From: Phycomyces nitens
Lineage: Eukaryota > Mucoromycota > Mucoromycetes > Mucorales > Phycomycetaceae
DNA: 64,000 bases
Assembly: GCA_022702545.1 (NCBI GenBank)
Contig: JAHRBC010000006.1
Coordinates: forward strand, 1,984,001 to 2,048,000
Direction of reading: 5' to 3'
Positions 47,101-57,657 of the stretch are shown here, one piece after another; positions within the stretch are counted from its first letter, which is position 1; each line of letters starts with the position of its first letter. The notes below the pieces were generated by a model. That model was not told the DNA's origin and made no database searches. It was given only the letters and a program-made list of their open reading frames with translations. Position numbers and translations under genes: made by a program.

Positions 47101-49400
47101 GGAAAATATTCACTCATCTTTACAGTAAATATAAAATAGAATCATCGTATATCCTTGTTGGAGCCGTGCTATTTAATAATCTACCGGTCTAGTGAATGTA
47201 TTCGATCGAAATATCTTTTTGTATCTTTTTATTATCAGTCCCCCCCCCCCCCCCTCCTCGTTTCTTTTTTTAGTGGTTCTGCAAGGGACGTGTACATATA
47301 TTAGGTACATATTTAATATGGGGCTCTCCAAAGGCAGTTTGTGTCATGTATTGGTCATGCAATTAATAATAAAGATAAAAACACAAGCGGTATACATCTA
47401 CAAGCCATCTTTTCGATCTTGGACAAAATGGTGTTCGCCTTTCCTCCCCCCTCCCTCCCTATTGGAATAAACTTTTTTTGGGGGGTTACAAATCCTTTGT
47501 GTGGTGTGAATAAAATACAATACGGATTCCATAAAGAATCCATGCTATTTAGAAGAAGAAGAAGAAGAAGAAGAAACACATTTAATAACTCTCTTGGTTG
47601 CAAGCACAAACAGCACTTTACAAAGTGAATTTGATTTGAATAAACTCTGGTTAAAAAAAACACGATGAAATTTTAAACAACAATTTGTTAAAATTATAAT
47701 AAGCCTGCTCCATAGCTCATTTTCATTTTACCAATACATATTGTTGATTATAAAGGTTAATGACCTTGCACCTTCTTTGGTTTTAAATAAGTTTGGTGGT
47801 ACACGGACAGCACCAAATATTTGGTCATTTAAAGCAACACACGTATATTTAAAACGTTGAACGATACCTTGGAATGATCAAGTGTCCTGAGAACCTTGGC
47901 ATTAGCCAAAAATAAATAAATCCGTGTTTATTCACTTGATTCTAGGAATATCGATTATTATTAATTTCACAAGAAGTAACATGTTTCAAACTATTGCTCA
48001 TTGTTTGTTATTGTTACCATTATCCTAACCGACCGTTGTCTTTTAATAATCCATCATTGTATTTTATCCAAAAGTGCTTAAAGAAATTTCATAATTCTTT
48101 TCTGTAATTCCCAAAATATAATCTTTTGAATCATCAATCTATTAGTTTATTCAAGTAAATTGTGTCTACTCATCATGGTTTGTGAATGCCATGTTATCAT
48201 TGCACCGTGCAAATAAATAATACATTATACAAAGAAATGCACTTGAGTATTTATAAAGTTTATCTGAATTACAGTTTATTTATTTTTTTGGGTTTATAAA
48301 CCCATTGAGATCACCCTTTTACGTTTTATGAGACCTGACCGTCATTTGATAGATTATTAGATTCACAAGCACAAGAAAAAAAAAGCTTGTTGATTATATG
48401 GTTTTATTCTATCCGAACATTTAGCAAGGATCATCGACCAAGATTATCTGTATTGTTTTGCAGAATATATTCTTTTTTATTGATTTTGTTGGAATGTGCC
48501 AGAATGCTCCCCTAAAAGAAAAGAGAGACTGATCGATTAATTTTCAATGGCAATTCTGGGACTATAGGCTATTCTCAATCCACAGAATGGTTTCAAATGT
48601 GCAAATGGCTAGATATTATGCATTTTTTAAAAAACCCAAGGCCATTTCAATTATAGTTTTCTTTTTTTCCCCATTTTCCCATCACCATGGCTACTGTTAA
48701 AAAAAAAGTATTGTTTTGGTAAAAATAATAATTATTATAAAGCGATTATTATTATTTTTTATAGACTGTCTTGGGATTTCATATCAACCTTTATCCAACA
48801 GAATACCAAAAAGAAGGACGATGATTTAGAGTCATGGAATTAAATGATTGTTATTTTATAGTGATAATATTCAAGCAAGGTACAAATCATCCTTGCAAAC
48901 CCATTAGATAATCTCTAGTCTCTTACAAACAATGCCAACAAATTTATTTATTTACAGAATAACAATAATAACAATAATAATAATATGGAGACCATGTTGT
49001 ATCAATGGCGTTTTTTGTATATTAAATTAAATACTTTTTGGAATTATAGCTACAGACCATCTTGTCAATGGGTTTAAAGATCAATCAGGATCTTTGGCAG
49101 GGATATCTCCTCACAAAAAAACCTATATTATCTACAACAATTGGAACCCTGGAAATACTGATTACAAAAATCAAAATTGCAATAGACTGCAAAACAGGCC
49201 TCTTTATTGCTGTCCTTATTCATCAAAAGAGTCAAAAAAATAAATAAAAAATAAATAAATAAAAATAAAAATAAAAAAAGTGAGAAACTATACTGGAGTT
49301 GTCATTTTTGGGTGGCCGCTTTGAGGCCCGTCCTTTTTGGATATGGGCAAGGATGACAAGTCCATCCATCCAATTCTTCCTCTTTTCTTCCAGACAGAAC
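44108..49400. other. 5.3 kb gene desert
   Basis: The longest gene-free stretch of the window. Strongly AT-rich with many microsatellites (TTA near 45500-45530, TA near 45625-45640, GAA near 47553-47573, C-run near 47240). Open frames are short and of low-complexity composition. I found no RNA gene, transposon end or terminal repeat. Promoter elements of MATE (minus) and RACK1 (plus) must lie at its two ends. Confidence 0.5.
44592..44599. promoter_or_regulatory. CRE palindrome TGACGTCA
   Basis: A perfect TGACGTCA, the CREB/ATF-type bZIP site, 485 bases upstream of the MATE start codon. One match in AT-rich DNA can arise by chance; no second site nearby. Confidence 0.35.
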
Positions 49401-50889
49401 ATGGATACTCTTACTCTTCGCGGCACCCTTAAAGGTAACGTAGTCGTCGTCGTTGGATGGATGATCAGGATGGACAGATGGATGAATATGGATCAGATTT
49501 GCTAATCAAACAAAAATCTCTTTAATAAAAAAAATCATTACAAATATGATTAGGTCACGGCAACTGGGGTAAGCATTCATTCAACACACAACCTCTTCAA
49601 GGGTTAGAAGCACCAAAAAATGAAATTATACACTATAAATACACACACACACACACACATACACACACACAAATATATATATATATATATAAATATATAT
49701 ATGACAAAGAGAGAGAAAGAGAGGACCATTGGTGAATGAATCCATAATGTGTGTATAAACATACCCCTGGGCAACCTATTCAAACACATGCACATCAAAT
49801 CAAATCACACATCAATTACGCAACCAATTACGCACAACTCGACATTAAACACCACAGCAACACCAATTGCACGAATCATTTCCAGAGCTGATCTAATATC
49901 TCATTTTCTCTAGTCACTGCCATCGCCACCACTTCCGAGGCACCCGATATGGTCTTGTCCGCCTCCCGCGGTAAGTTTTTTTTTATATTTTTTAATATTA
50001 ATTTTGTGATGGATGAGAATCGAGACTCATTTCAATTATAATAGACAAGTCCATCATCGTCTGGCACCTTACCAGAGAGGAGTTGAACTACGGTATCCCC
50101 CGCAAGTCTCTCTTGGGTCACTCCCACTTCGTTGAGGACATTGCCATCTCTTCCGATGGTCAGTTCGCCTTGTCTGCTTCCTGGGACAAGACCCTCCGTC
50201 TCTGGGACTTGAACACCGGCACCACCACCCGCCGTTTCGTTGGCCACACCAACGACGTTCTCTCGGTCTCCTTCTCTGCCGACAACCGTCAGATCGTTTC
50301 CGGCTCCCGTGACAAGAGCATCAAGCTCTGGAACACTCTTGGTGAGTGCAAGTACAACATCACCCAGGATGGTCACTCTGAGTGGGTCTCCTGCGTCCGC
50401 TTCTCTCCCAACCCTGCCAACCCTGTCATCGTTTCCGGTGGCTGGGACAAGATCGTCAAGGTCTGGGATCTCACCAAGTTCAAGTTGAGAACCAACTTCA
50501 TCGGCCACAAGGGTTACGTTAACACCGTTACCGTCTCCCCCGATGGTTCCCTCTGCGCTTCCGCCGGTAAGGACGGTATCGTCATGCTCTGGGATCTCAA
50601 CGAGTCCAAGCACCTCTACACTCTTGAGGCTGGAGATGTTGTCAACGCCTTGACCTTCTCCCCCAACCGTTACTGGTTGTGCGCTGCCACCGCCTCCTCC
50701 ATCAAGATCTGGGATCTCGAGTCCAAGTCTCTTGTTGACGATCTCCGTCCCGAGTTCCCTCAGGCCGGTAAGAGAAAGGCTCGCGACCCCGAGTGTCTCT
50801 CTGTCGCCTGGTCCGCCGATGGCTCCACCCTCTTCTCTGGCTACACCGATAACCTCATCCGTGTCTGGCAGGTCTCCCGCACCCTCTAA
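49401..50889 (+). CDS. RACK1: RACK1, ribosome-associated WD40 scaffold
   Basis: A seven-bladed WD40 protein of the 40S subunit head (Asc1 in yeast, Cpc2/CpcB elsewhere), linking translation to kinase signalling and stalled-ribosome quality control. Exons are 49401-49434, 49554-49568 (15 nt), 49914-49970 and 50045-50889. They sum to 951 nt, or 316 residues, as in other eukaryotes (317 in human). Conserved sequence includes [72 protein letters not shown] and a final RVWQVSRTL. Intron 2 is 345 nt with CA and TA microsatellites. The coding sequence is sharply richer in C-ending codons than its neighbours, as expected of a very highly expressed ribosomal protein. I looked in the introns for C/D snoRNA boxes, as animal RACK1 hosts snoRNAs, and found no convincing pair. 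Confidence 0.97.
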
Positions 50890-51000
50890 AGAAGTAGGAG
50901 TGCAAATAAAAGAAAGTGTTTTGTATTTTGTTGAATTGAAATAATAAAGAAACATATAACATGTATGTAATAAGATTGTGCAATTAATTAAGAGTATATG

Positions 51001-51032
<32 letters not shown>

Positions 51033-51096
51033 TGTATATCATTATTTATAATTTTTTATATATATATATATAAAGAGAGGAAAAAGATCTATCATT

Positions 51097-52184
51097 TTAA
51101 ACGCGGCAGTTTGTAAAGGCCATGACCATTATATCAGTGGCCCCAACCTCGGTCAATCTATCCATAATCTCGCCCTTTTGCTTACGCAAAATCATTGCTG
51201 ATACTGCAACCCATCCCTCGTGCGAGTCCAAGGTAGACACGGTTGGTGCCTGTCGGCCAGGTGTGATGATCTTGGCCTTTTCGAGGTTCTTACGCTCAAC
51301 GTTGTAGGTGCAGAGCATGTATCTCTGGGCAGCAATCACGCCACGGACGCGTGTTGCAATCTTTTCGACAAGGTCGGGATGCTTGGTGTTCTTGTTGGCC
51401 AATAGGACGGACTGGGTTGTGAAAAAGGTGTGGATGTCGTGGAGACCAGCAGCACGCATCGTCTCACCCGATTCTATAAAAGAAAAACACCACCATTATT
51501 ATTATTATTATTATTATTAGTCCATGGCCAAAATCTCTATAGTATTATAGTTGCCATTCACGACACTTTAAGCCACTCACCAACAAGATCGACTAGTAAA
51601 AAAAAATTAAAAAAAAATATCAATCAATTAATGAATTAATTAAATATCATGGTTGGTTTAGAATACAATTTCAACTTACTGATACCATCTGCCAAACCAA
51701 GCGCACACGCAGCCTCAACAGATCCAGACACGTAGCTAATGGTGGTCTTCTTCTTGGTAGCCTGGTCAAGGGGCCCAAACACAGTCCGGGCATAGGCGTC
51801 AAAGCTTGTCACGATACGCTTTCCGGCCAGATCCTCAAGAGACTTGAAGTTGCTCTTGACAGGCACCTGGAGACACACCCGGCACTTTCCAAACCCAAGC
51901 TCGAGAATCTCGTCCACCTTACCCTCGCACTCACCCTCAACAACCATGTCCTGACCAGTAATACCCAAATCAACATTACCCTCGGCCACGTATTTTGGAA
52001 TGTCTGCAGCAGGCAAGAACACCAAGGCAACTGGGAGGTTTGTGCTCAAGGCAATGTCTTGACGAGAGTTGCGGCGAAAGTGGACATCTGAGCCCTTGAG
52101 GAGTTCGAGACATTGTTCATAAAGACGGCCTTTCTTGGGCACGGCGAACAAGAGGCGGTTGTCGAGATCACTGGCAAATTCCAT
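51097..52184 (-). CDS. HIS1: ATP phosphoribosyltransferase
   Basis: First enzyme of histidine synthesis, joining ATP and PRPP to give phosphoribosyl-ATP; feedback-inhibited by histidine. Exons are 52184-51680, 51592-51581 (12 nt) and 51473-51097. They sum to 894 nt, or 297 residues, the size of the long single-chain form with its own C-terminal regulatory domain. Motifs are FAVPKKGRLYEQCLELLKGS at the N-terminus, DLGITGQDMVVEGE, the PRPP-binding SGSVEAACALGLADGI, and IDLVESGETMRAAGL. The C-terminal ACT-like domain ends DIMVMAFTNCRV. The 12-nt exon encodes the centre of the very conserved IDLVES and cannot be left out. A TGACTCA element lies about 380 bases upstream. Confidence 0.96.
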
Positions 52185-53135
52185 GATATATATATATATA
52201 TATTTAATTAAATTGCAATTGTTTTGGGTGTATATTAAAAGAAGAAGAAGAAAAGAGAGGCAAATAAATGACATTTTGGGGTTAAATATTTATTTTTTTA
52301 TTTAATAATAAAAAATAAATAAAAATATATAATCATTATCGCTTGATCAAAAAAAAAAGCGGAGGTTTGATAATTGACGTGCCTAGTCTTTTATTGGAAA
52401 CTCAAAGAAGTCTTGACATATTTGTCGAATTTAGTATTTAATCGTCGCGATTATTGACATTTCTGACTGGAAATGGCGAGAGGTGGCCAATGTTTATGGT
52501 GATATTGCAATCTATTGCTAAAAAATCTTTTGGAGATAGAGTTCAATTCCTTGTTTTAATCAGCTGTGACTCATTTCAACTCACTTTGTGGATTGCCACC
52601 AAAAATAAAATAAAAACAAGATTGACGATTATTTTGTCTGTGCTTCTTGTGTCCAAATAATTTCTTTATACACGTATATATTCAAAAAAAGTCTAATAAA
52701 ATATATATATATACACGTATTAATCAATGTGGTGTGGCTAGTGTCCATGATAAATATACGTAAAATATTAAAACAGATATATAATATATATATATATATA
52801 GCCGAACTGAGTTTTGTGGGTTGCTAGGATACTTGGAATCATCATAGGACCTTGACGCAAGTCTAAATTTTTTTTTAAAAAAAAGATTGAAATAACAAAT
52901 GGTTGCCATGGCAAAATACAACAACAAGTTTTTTTTTAAAAATAAAAATAAAATATTGAAAGAATAAAAGATGTTCTCTAACTTGCTCAAATAGGCAGGT
53001 CGTACACCTTCCAGATCATGTGCATCATGGTAAACAAACCCCTCCTTTCTTTGACCTAAACCCCGCATCTCCTCTTTTTTTTTTTTTTTTTTTCCTACAA
53101 ATGAGCCCTGGAGACACCAATCGTCTTGCCAATCC
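52185..53135. other. Divergent region HIS1 / ERT1-like
   Basis: Upstream DNA of two divergent genes. AT-rich with TA runs near 52700-52715 and 52785-52800 and a poly-T run at about 53077-53093. Contains one Gcn4-type site. No gene seen. Confidence 0.55.
52567..52573. promoter_or_regulatory. Gcn4/CPC1-type site TGACTCA
   Basis: Exact TGACTCA, 383 bases upstream of the HIS1 start. This is the core of the Gcn4 (CPC1) general amino-acid-control element, and HIS1 is a textbook target of that control in fungi. Only one copy was noticed. Confidence 0.5.
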
Positions 53136-54901
53136 ATGACATCTCCAACAACTCCATACAACTACACCCCGGACCTGTCCGATAATAACAAACGAAAAAA
53201 GGCATCTCGAGCCTGCTTCCATTGCCAAAAGGTAAATCATTAGTTGTCCAGTCAATCGTATTCATCTCTTTCCTAGGCCCATCTCACTTGCGACGACTGT
53301 AAGTATCCTCGACAGGCCTATTATTCTACTAAGCTCTTTAGCCCGTCCCTGCCAACGCTGTATCAAGCGTGATCTTGCAGCTACCTGTACAGACGCTGCC
53401 CGTAAGAAAGCAAAATATCTCCAAGACCTTGTGCCTCAAGACAGTAAGTCTGGTGGGCCACCAAGCCAACAACAAAACTAAAAAAACTAAAACACTCTAT
53501 AGATTACAACCGCCTCAGTTATCCAGAAATGCCAGACGCCCTGAACAGTAAGAAATAAAGGCTTGGATTGAATCCTTGAGTTGAATCCTTGGGTTGATGA
53601 CAATAAACCCGTTATTACGTCGCGTTGTGTTTCTAATCTGCCCATGAGCTAGACAGCCATTTTGTGGACACGAGTGATCTGTTTAACTTCTCAATGGGTG
53701 ATCTTGATTTTGGCTCGGAAACTGCTGGATTAGAGTATGGATTTATTGGTAATATGCTGCAGACACCATTGGATCTTCAGGGCACACTGGAGGACATGAG
53801 TGCTACTCACCACCTCCCCGCCTTTCATTCCACATCAATCCCTACCGCAACCCACTCTCCAATGGCAAACAATTTTCCACTCCGGACTTCTTTTGGCCAA
53901 CCTGTCCAATCCCCCACTCCACCCCCAGTGTCTCTCCCGACCATTGCCAAAAGGCCCTCTCTGGCTGATTATAGCTCTCCCTCGTCAACATTAGCTTCGG
54001 CACCTACATCGACCCCCTTACCAGCACCAGTTGCCGCACCCCAGCGAGCACTGACTGCCAATCGAAGGAGGAACATTACTGCCGAAGAAGCCTACCAGAG
54101 TGTACAGAGGCCATTTAATTATGCAAAGGGATTCCACTACCTTATCCAATATGTGCGAGACAGGTATATATATATAAATAAGTTTGGTTGGGTTCTGATC
54201 AATTGTGTGTGGGGGGCATAGAATGGGTCAGGATGATCTGATGCGGATCAGTCGGGCGCTGGCGCTCTTTAGACCATCGTTTCTTGCTTTGATCATGAAT
54301 TTGACTGAAGAAGATTTGATATTCATGGAAAAGTGTCTGCAGCGCACTTTGCTGGTAAAGTATCAATGTCGCAACCAAGTTTATTAAATGGTTTCTCTGT
54401 AGGAATACGAAAAGCTGATCAGTTTCTCTGGCACACCTACAGTGGTCTGGCGAAGGACTGGAGAAGTATGTTTGGTTGGCAAAGAGTTTTCTCTCCTGAC
54501 CCAATGGTCCAAGGATATGCTTATGCACCGCAAGACATACATTTATGAGGTATATATTATTATTATTATTATTACTATTATTATTATTATTTCACAGCCA
54601 AAAAAAACATTTATTATATTGTCTTGTATAAAATAACACTGATTGCGTAGTTGATGGATAATCAGTCTGCAGTAGAATACTGGGAAAAATTCGCCACTCA
54701 TGCGTTTGACAACACAGACAAGTCGTGCATCTATTCTTGCATTCTACGGACGCCTCACCAAAAGGCAGTTCCATGCACCTTTTGTTTCACTATCAAGAGA
54801 GATATCTTTGATCTCCCGAGTGTGATTGTGGGCAATGTAAGTTGGCAAGCCAGCCGATCAGACACTAATCAGGTTTATAGTTTCTTCCTATACTTGGGTA
54901 A
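53136..54901 (+). CDS. ERT1/AcuK-like Zn2Cys6 regulator of gluconeogenesis
   Basis: Nine exons: 53136-53231, 53277-53298, 53342-53443, 53503-53547, 53653-54163, 54222-54354, 54403-54549, 54651-54836 and 54881-54901. They sum to 1263 nt, or 420 residues. The zinc cluster is CFHCQKAHLTCDDSRPCQRC followed by IKRDLAATC and RKKAKYLQDL, the characteristic form of the Ert1/AcuK/AcuM/Rds2 group. The C-terminal half is the PAS-like domain of this family: LTEEDLIFMEKCLQRTLLEY, ISFSGTPTVVWRRTGEVCLV, YIYELMDNQSAVEYWEKFA, and the terminal GNFLPILG. Those factors activate PEP carboxykinase and fructose-bisphosphatase genes and respond to alternative carbon sources. The second exon is only 22 nt and carries half of the zinc cluster; the last is 21 nt. 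The middle is Pro/Ser/Thr-rich. Confidence 0.92.
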
Positions 54902-55795
54902 CTAAATGGTAAAGCAGTATATCTATCTATCTATCTATCTATCTAGTAGCCAAGGTTGATCCTTTCTCCCCCCCCTTTTTAAAAAAAATAATCATAATAA
55001 TCATAATAATAATAATAAATATTGTACATTTACATTTACATTTACATGAATATATATATATATTTGGATATAAATATATGTGTATATGTGTATATGTGTA
55101 TATATGTATGTATGGTTGGATGCGACGTAACGTTAAGGCCAAGAGTCATCCAGGAAGCACCAAATGTGTGTTTTTTTTATTTTCTTTTTTATTATTTGAT
55201 TCCATCACAGTATAAGAACCACATTATGCACCCAAGCATAATACTTTGCAGGAGTACATGGCATAGAAATGAGAGTGAGGTTACTGCAGTTGTCTTTTGA
55301 AAGTTTCAATATTAACCCAATTATCCCAATAGTAAGCGCAGCAATCCTAAACCACAAATCATCCATGAATCCTCTACTACACCCATTCTATATACTGCAG
55401 GGTAAAAAAGAACCGCTTTTTATGGCTTGGCAGACTACCCACACTGTGGTTATTTGGCTAGAGGCACATTGGACTTGGCGGTTCAGACGATGATGACCGT
55501 GCCCTGCTTCTCACAATGATGATGATTATTATGATGATGATTATGATTATGATGACACCGATACACCCAAAAAGACACCCATTCCACAACTTGTTGACAA
55601 TATGCTTCCGGCCAACGACCATGGAAACAGACGGTACAAGACCTCTTACTTGATATAAAGACATCCACAAACAAGATTCACCTCTCTTCTCTCGTCTTAC
55701 CCCTGCTTTCCCTGTGGGGGGTGGCGATGGTTGGTTTGCTTATATAACCAAGCCCAGATCCATCGCTTGGTTTATGGTTCTTCTCTCTCTGTACA
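54902..55795. other. Intergenic region ERT1-like - secreted protein
   Basis: Contains a TCTA repeat, poly-C and TATA-type runs, and near 55510-55660 an open frame of acidic Asp/Tyr repeats with no gene structure that I can complete (see findings). The last 60 bases, with CTTATATAACC at about 55739, look like a TATA-type promoter for the next gene. Confidence 0.45.
54919..54945. repeat. TCTA tetranucleotide repeat
   Basis: Six to seven tandem TCTA units 18 bases after the ERT1-like stop codon. Confidence 0.9.
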
Positions 55796-56374
55796 ATGTG
55801 GCCAATCTACCATCTTTTCCTAGTCCTCTTGACTACAGCCCTGAGCCATTGCAGACCAGTGTCGATGGCTGCGAATGAGTTGGTCCCAAGATCTGGTGGG
55901 GATGGCTTCTTTAAAGGATACGGCACATTCTTCCATCCTGCCTCTGAGGGTGGTCCACTGGGATCGTGTGGGCCATGGGAAGACGACGATAGCCCGATTG
56001 TTGCATTGGTAAAAAAAAGAAAAAGACGAACCAATATCATTCTTGACCTAACCGTCCTATAGAACCTGGACCAATACGGAAACGAGAATGGCAAGAGTGA
56101 ATGGTGCTTCAAAAAGGTCCTCATTCGATACAAGGGAAAATCAACCATAGCCACAATTACAGATGCCTGTCCTGGTTGCAGCTACAGTAAGTATCTTTAA
56201 GAGTCTTTAAGAGTCTTTACCACCAATACTGTGTCTAACACCCTTTTTTTATATTAAAAAATAATAGATTCGCTTGATCTTACTCCCTCGGTGTTTGCAG
56301 AACTTGAAGACTTTAGTGTGGGTGTGATTGATATCTCATGGTGTATCCTGGGCGAAGACGATTGTGACGAGTAG
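55796..56374 (+). CDS. Small secreted double-psi beta-barrel (expansin/RlpA-like) protein
   Basis: Three exons, 55796-56008, 56063-56186 and 56268-56374, sum to 444 nt, or 147 residues. A hydrophobic signal peptide (MWPIYHLFLVLLTTALSHC) leads into a single double-psi beta-barrel domain. GYGTFFHPASEGGPLGSCGP sits at its start, then RYKGKSTIATITDACPGC and DLTPSVFAELEDFSVGVIDI near its end. This is the barwin/RlpA-like fold of fungal expansin-like and cerato-platanin-related secreted proteins. Five or six Cys would form disulfides. The catalytic Asp of the family is present in the TDACPGC motif. No carbohydrate-binding module follows, so it is the short single-domain type. Role at the cell wall is inferred. 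A TATA-like element lies about 55 bases upstream. Confidence 0.85.
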
Positions 56375-56844
56375 ATCTAGCCACTCTTTTTATACATATT
56401 ATACATACACACCTTAAATCCTAGCCATATAACCCCAAAATTGCAGCCAGTCTACTTCTTATTAACCCTTTTTTCTAATCTCTCCTACCCTGTGAACCAA
56501 AGCAATCAGAGTGCATAAGAAATAATAATCATCTATAATAAAAGTGGCCTTACTTTTTACCTTTCCGCCTAGATCCTAAAATGGCCAGGACAGCCAATAA
56601 AACTAGTGAATAATTATCGCCTGATCTGTTGAATTGCGTTTTGTAATGCGTCTACAAGCCAAACGGATCATTTTCATTCCAAGATTCTTGCCCGATAATC
56701 CATGTGGCAAAACGTGCTCTGATGTGTACAGCCCTTTTATAACATGGCGTGAGGAATCGGTGCTTGGGATACTTTATTTATTTTACTTATTTAAATAGCC
56801 TGATAATTAACCCTAGCAACCCATCTTTCTTTCACTTGATTTCC
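56375..56844. other. Intergenic region
   Basis: AT-rich spacer. A TATA-like TTTTATAAC near 56735 may serve the short open frame at 56845. Nothing else seen. Confidence 0.5.
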
Positions 56845-57048
56845 ATGGAGTCCTCTACACCAGTCCTTTGGCCCACCCCTAACCACATGGCCTCTTGCTC
56901 TTCTACCATGGCTGCCCTGTCTCCAAGATATATTGACCAGTGCGTAAAGTCCAATCCAAGGCAACTTGTCAAGGTTGACATTCTGGGTGACACAGTCGAA
57001 TTGCCAGTGTATGCCCTTCGAAGGCGCAATGCTCTTGTCCATATTTAA
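56845..57048 (+). CDS. Hypothetical 67-residue protein
   Basis: A single open frame starting MESSTPVLWPTPNHMASCSS and ending LRRRNALVHI. Base composition is clearly more GC-rich than its flanks and a TATA-like element lies about 110 bases upstream, which favours a real gene. There is no signal peptide or membrane segment. The segment KVDILGDTVELPVYALRRRN is amphipathic. I recognise no family and cannot exclude chance. Confidence 0.38.
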   Translation: MESSTPVLWPTPNHMASCSSTMAALSPRYIDQCVKSNPRQLVKVDILGDTVELPVYALRRRNALVHI

Positions 57049-57094
57049 TAGCCATGGACTCCCATACATACAAAACGTGCACATACTCTTTATA

Positions 57095-57126
<32 letters not shown>

Positions 57127-57657
57127 TGTACATACTTTTTTTTATTATATAAAAATATATACATTATTTTATCAATGACAATAATCATAATCATAACAAA
57201 GATTTATTTAAATATATTATATTTATTAAATATTTGTGAGTTATGGCCCACGTCACATGACTGCAATGCACAACCTCGTCTTGTTTTTTTCTACCAAAAT
57301 GTTTTGCAATGGGTCTACAAACCTCCTCCCCCCAGACACACCTACACACACACACATTTATACCTTTCTCTCTTGTTTAGCATTTTTATGGACAAACCCT
57401 TTGAACCATACGAACGCGTCTTTCCTCCAAGGTGGACACTTGCAAAAACATTTATATTCTCAAGATAATCTAAACTAACGTCCTACAATTAAACCTATTT
57501 TATCACTTCTTTTTCTTTTTTTTAAAAACAAAAAAAAACACACACACACACGCACACACACAAAAACGATACTCCATTGTTCCTCTAAATACCATTACAA
57601 ACATTTATATATATTTTTTTCTTTTGTAAAAAAAAAAAAAGTGCGTCTAACCTGGAA
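57049..57657. other. Intergenic region with TAC repeat
   Basis: Contains a TAC trinucleotide run at 57095-57125, CA runs near 57540-57560 and poly-A/T. A short open frame near 57390 was considered as a 5' exon of the next gene and rejected because no donor keeps the frame. Confidence 0.5.
57095..57125. repeat. TAC trinucleotide repeat
   Basis: About ten tandem TAC units, 47 bases after the stop of the 67-codon frame. Confidence 0.9.

Noticed and set aside
49435..49913. Possible intronic C/D snoRNA in RACK1, as in animals
   Set aside because: TGATGA-like and CTGA-like strings are not found as a properly spaced pair with a closing stem in either intron 1 or 2.
57394..57470. Short open frame with MDKPFEPYERVFPPR as first exon of the SMR gene
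   Set aside because: No donor gives phase 0 into the exon at 57880; the 12-nt exon at 57658 with a GC donor does.
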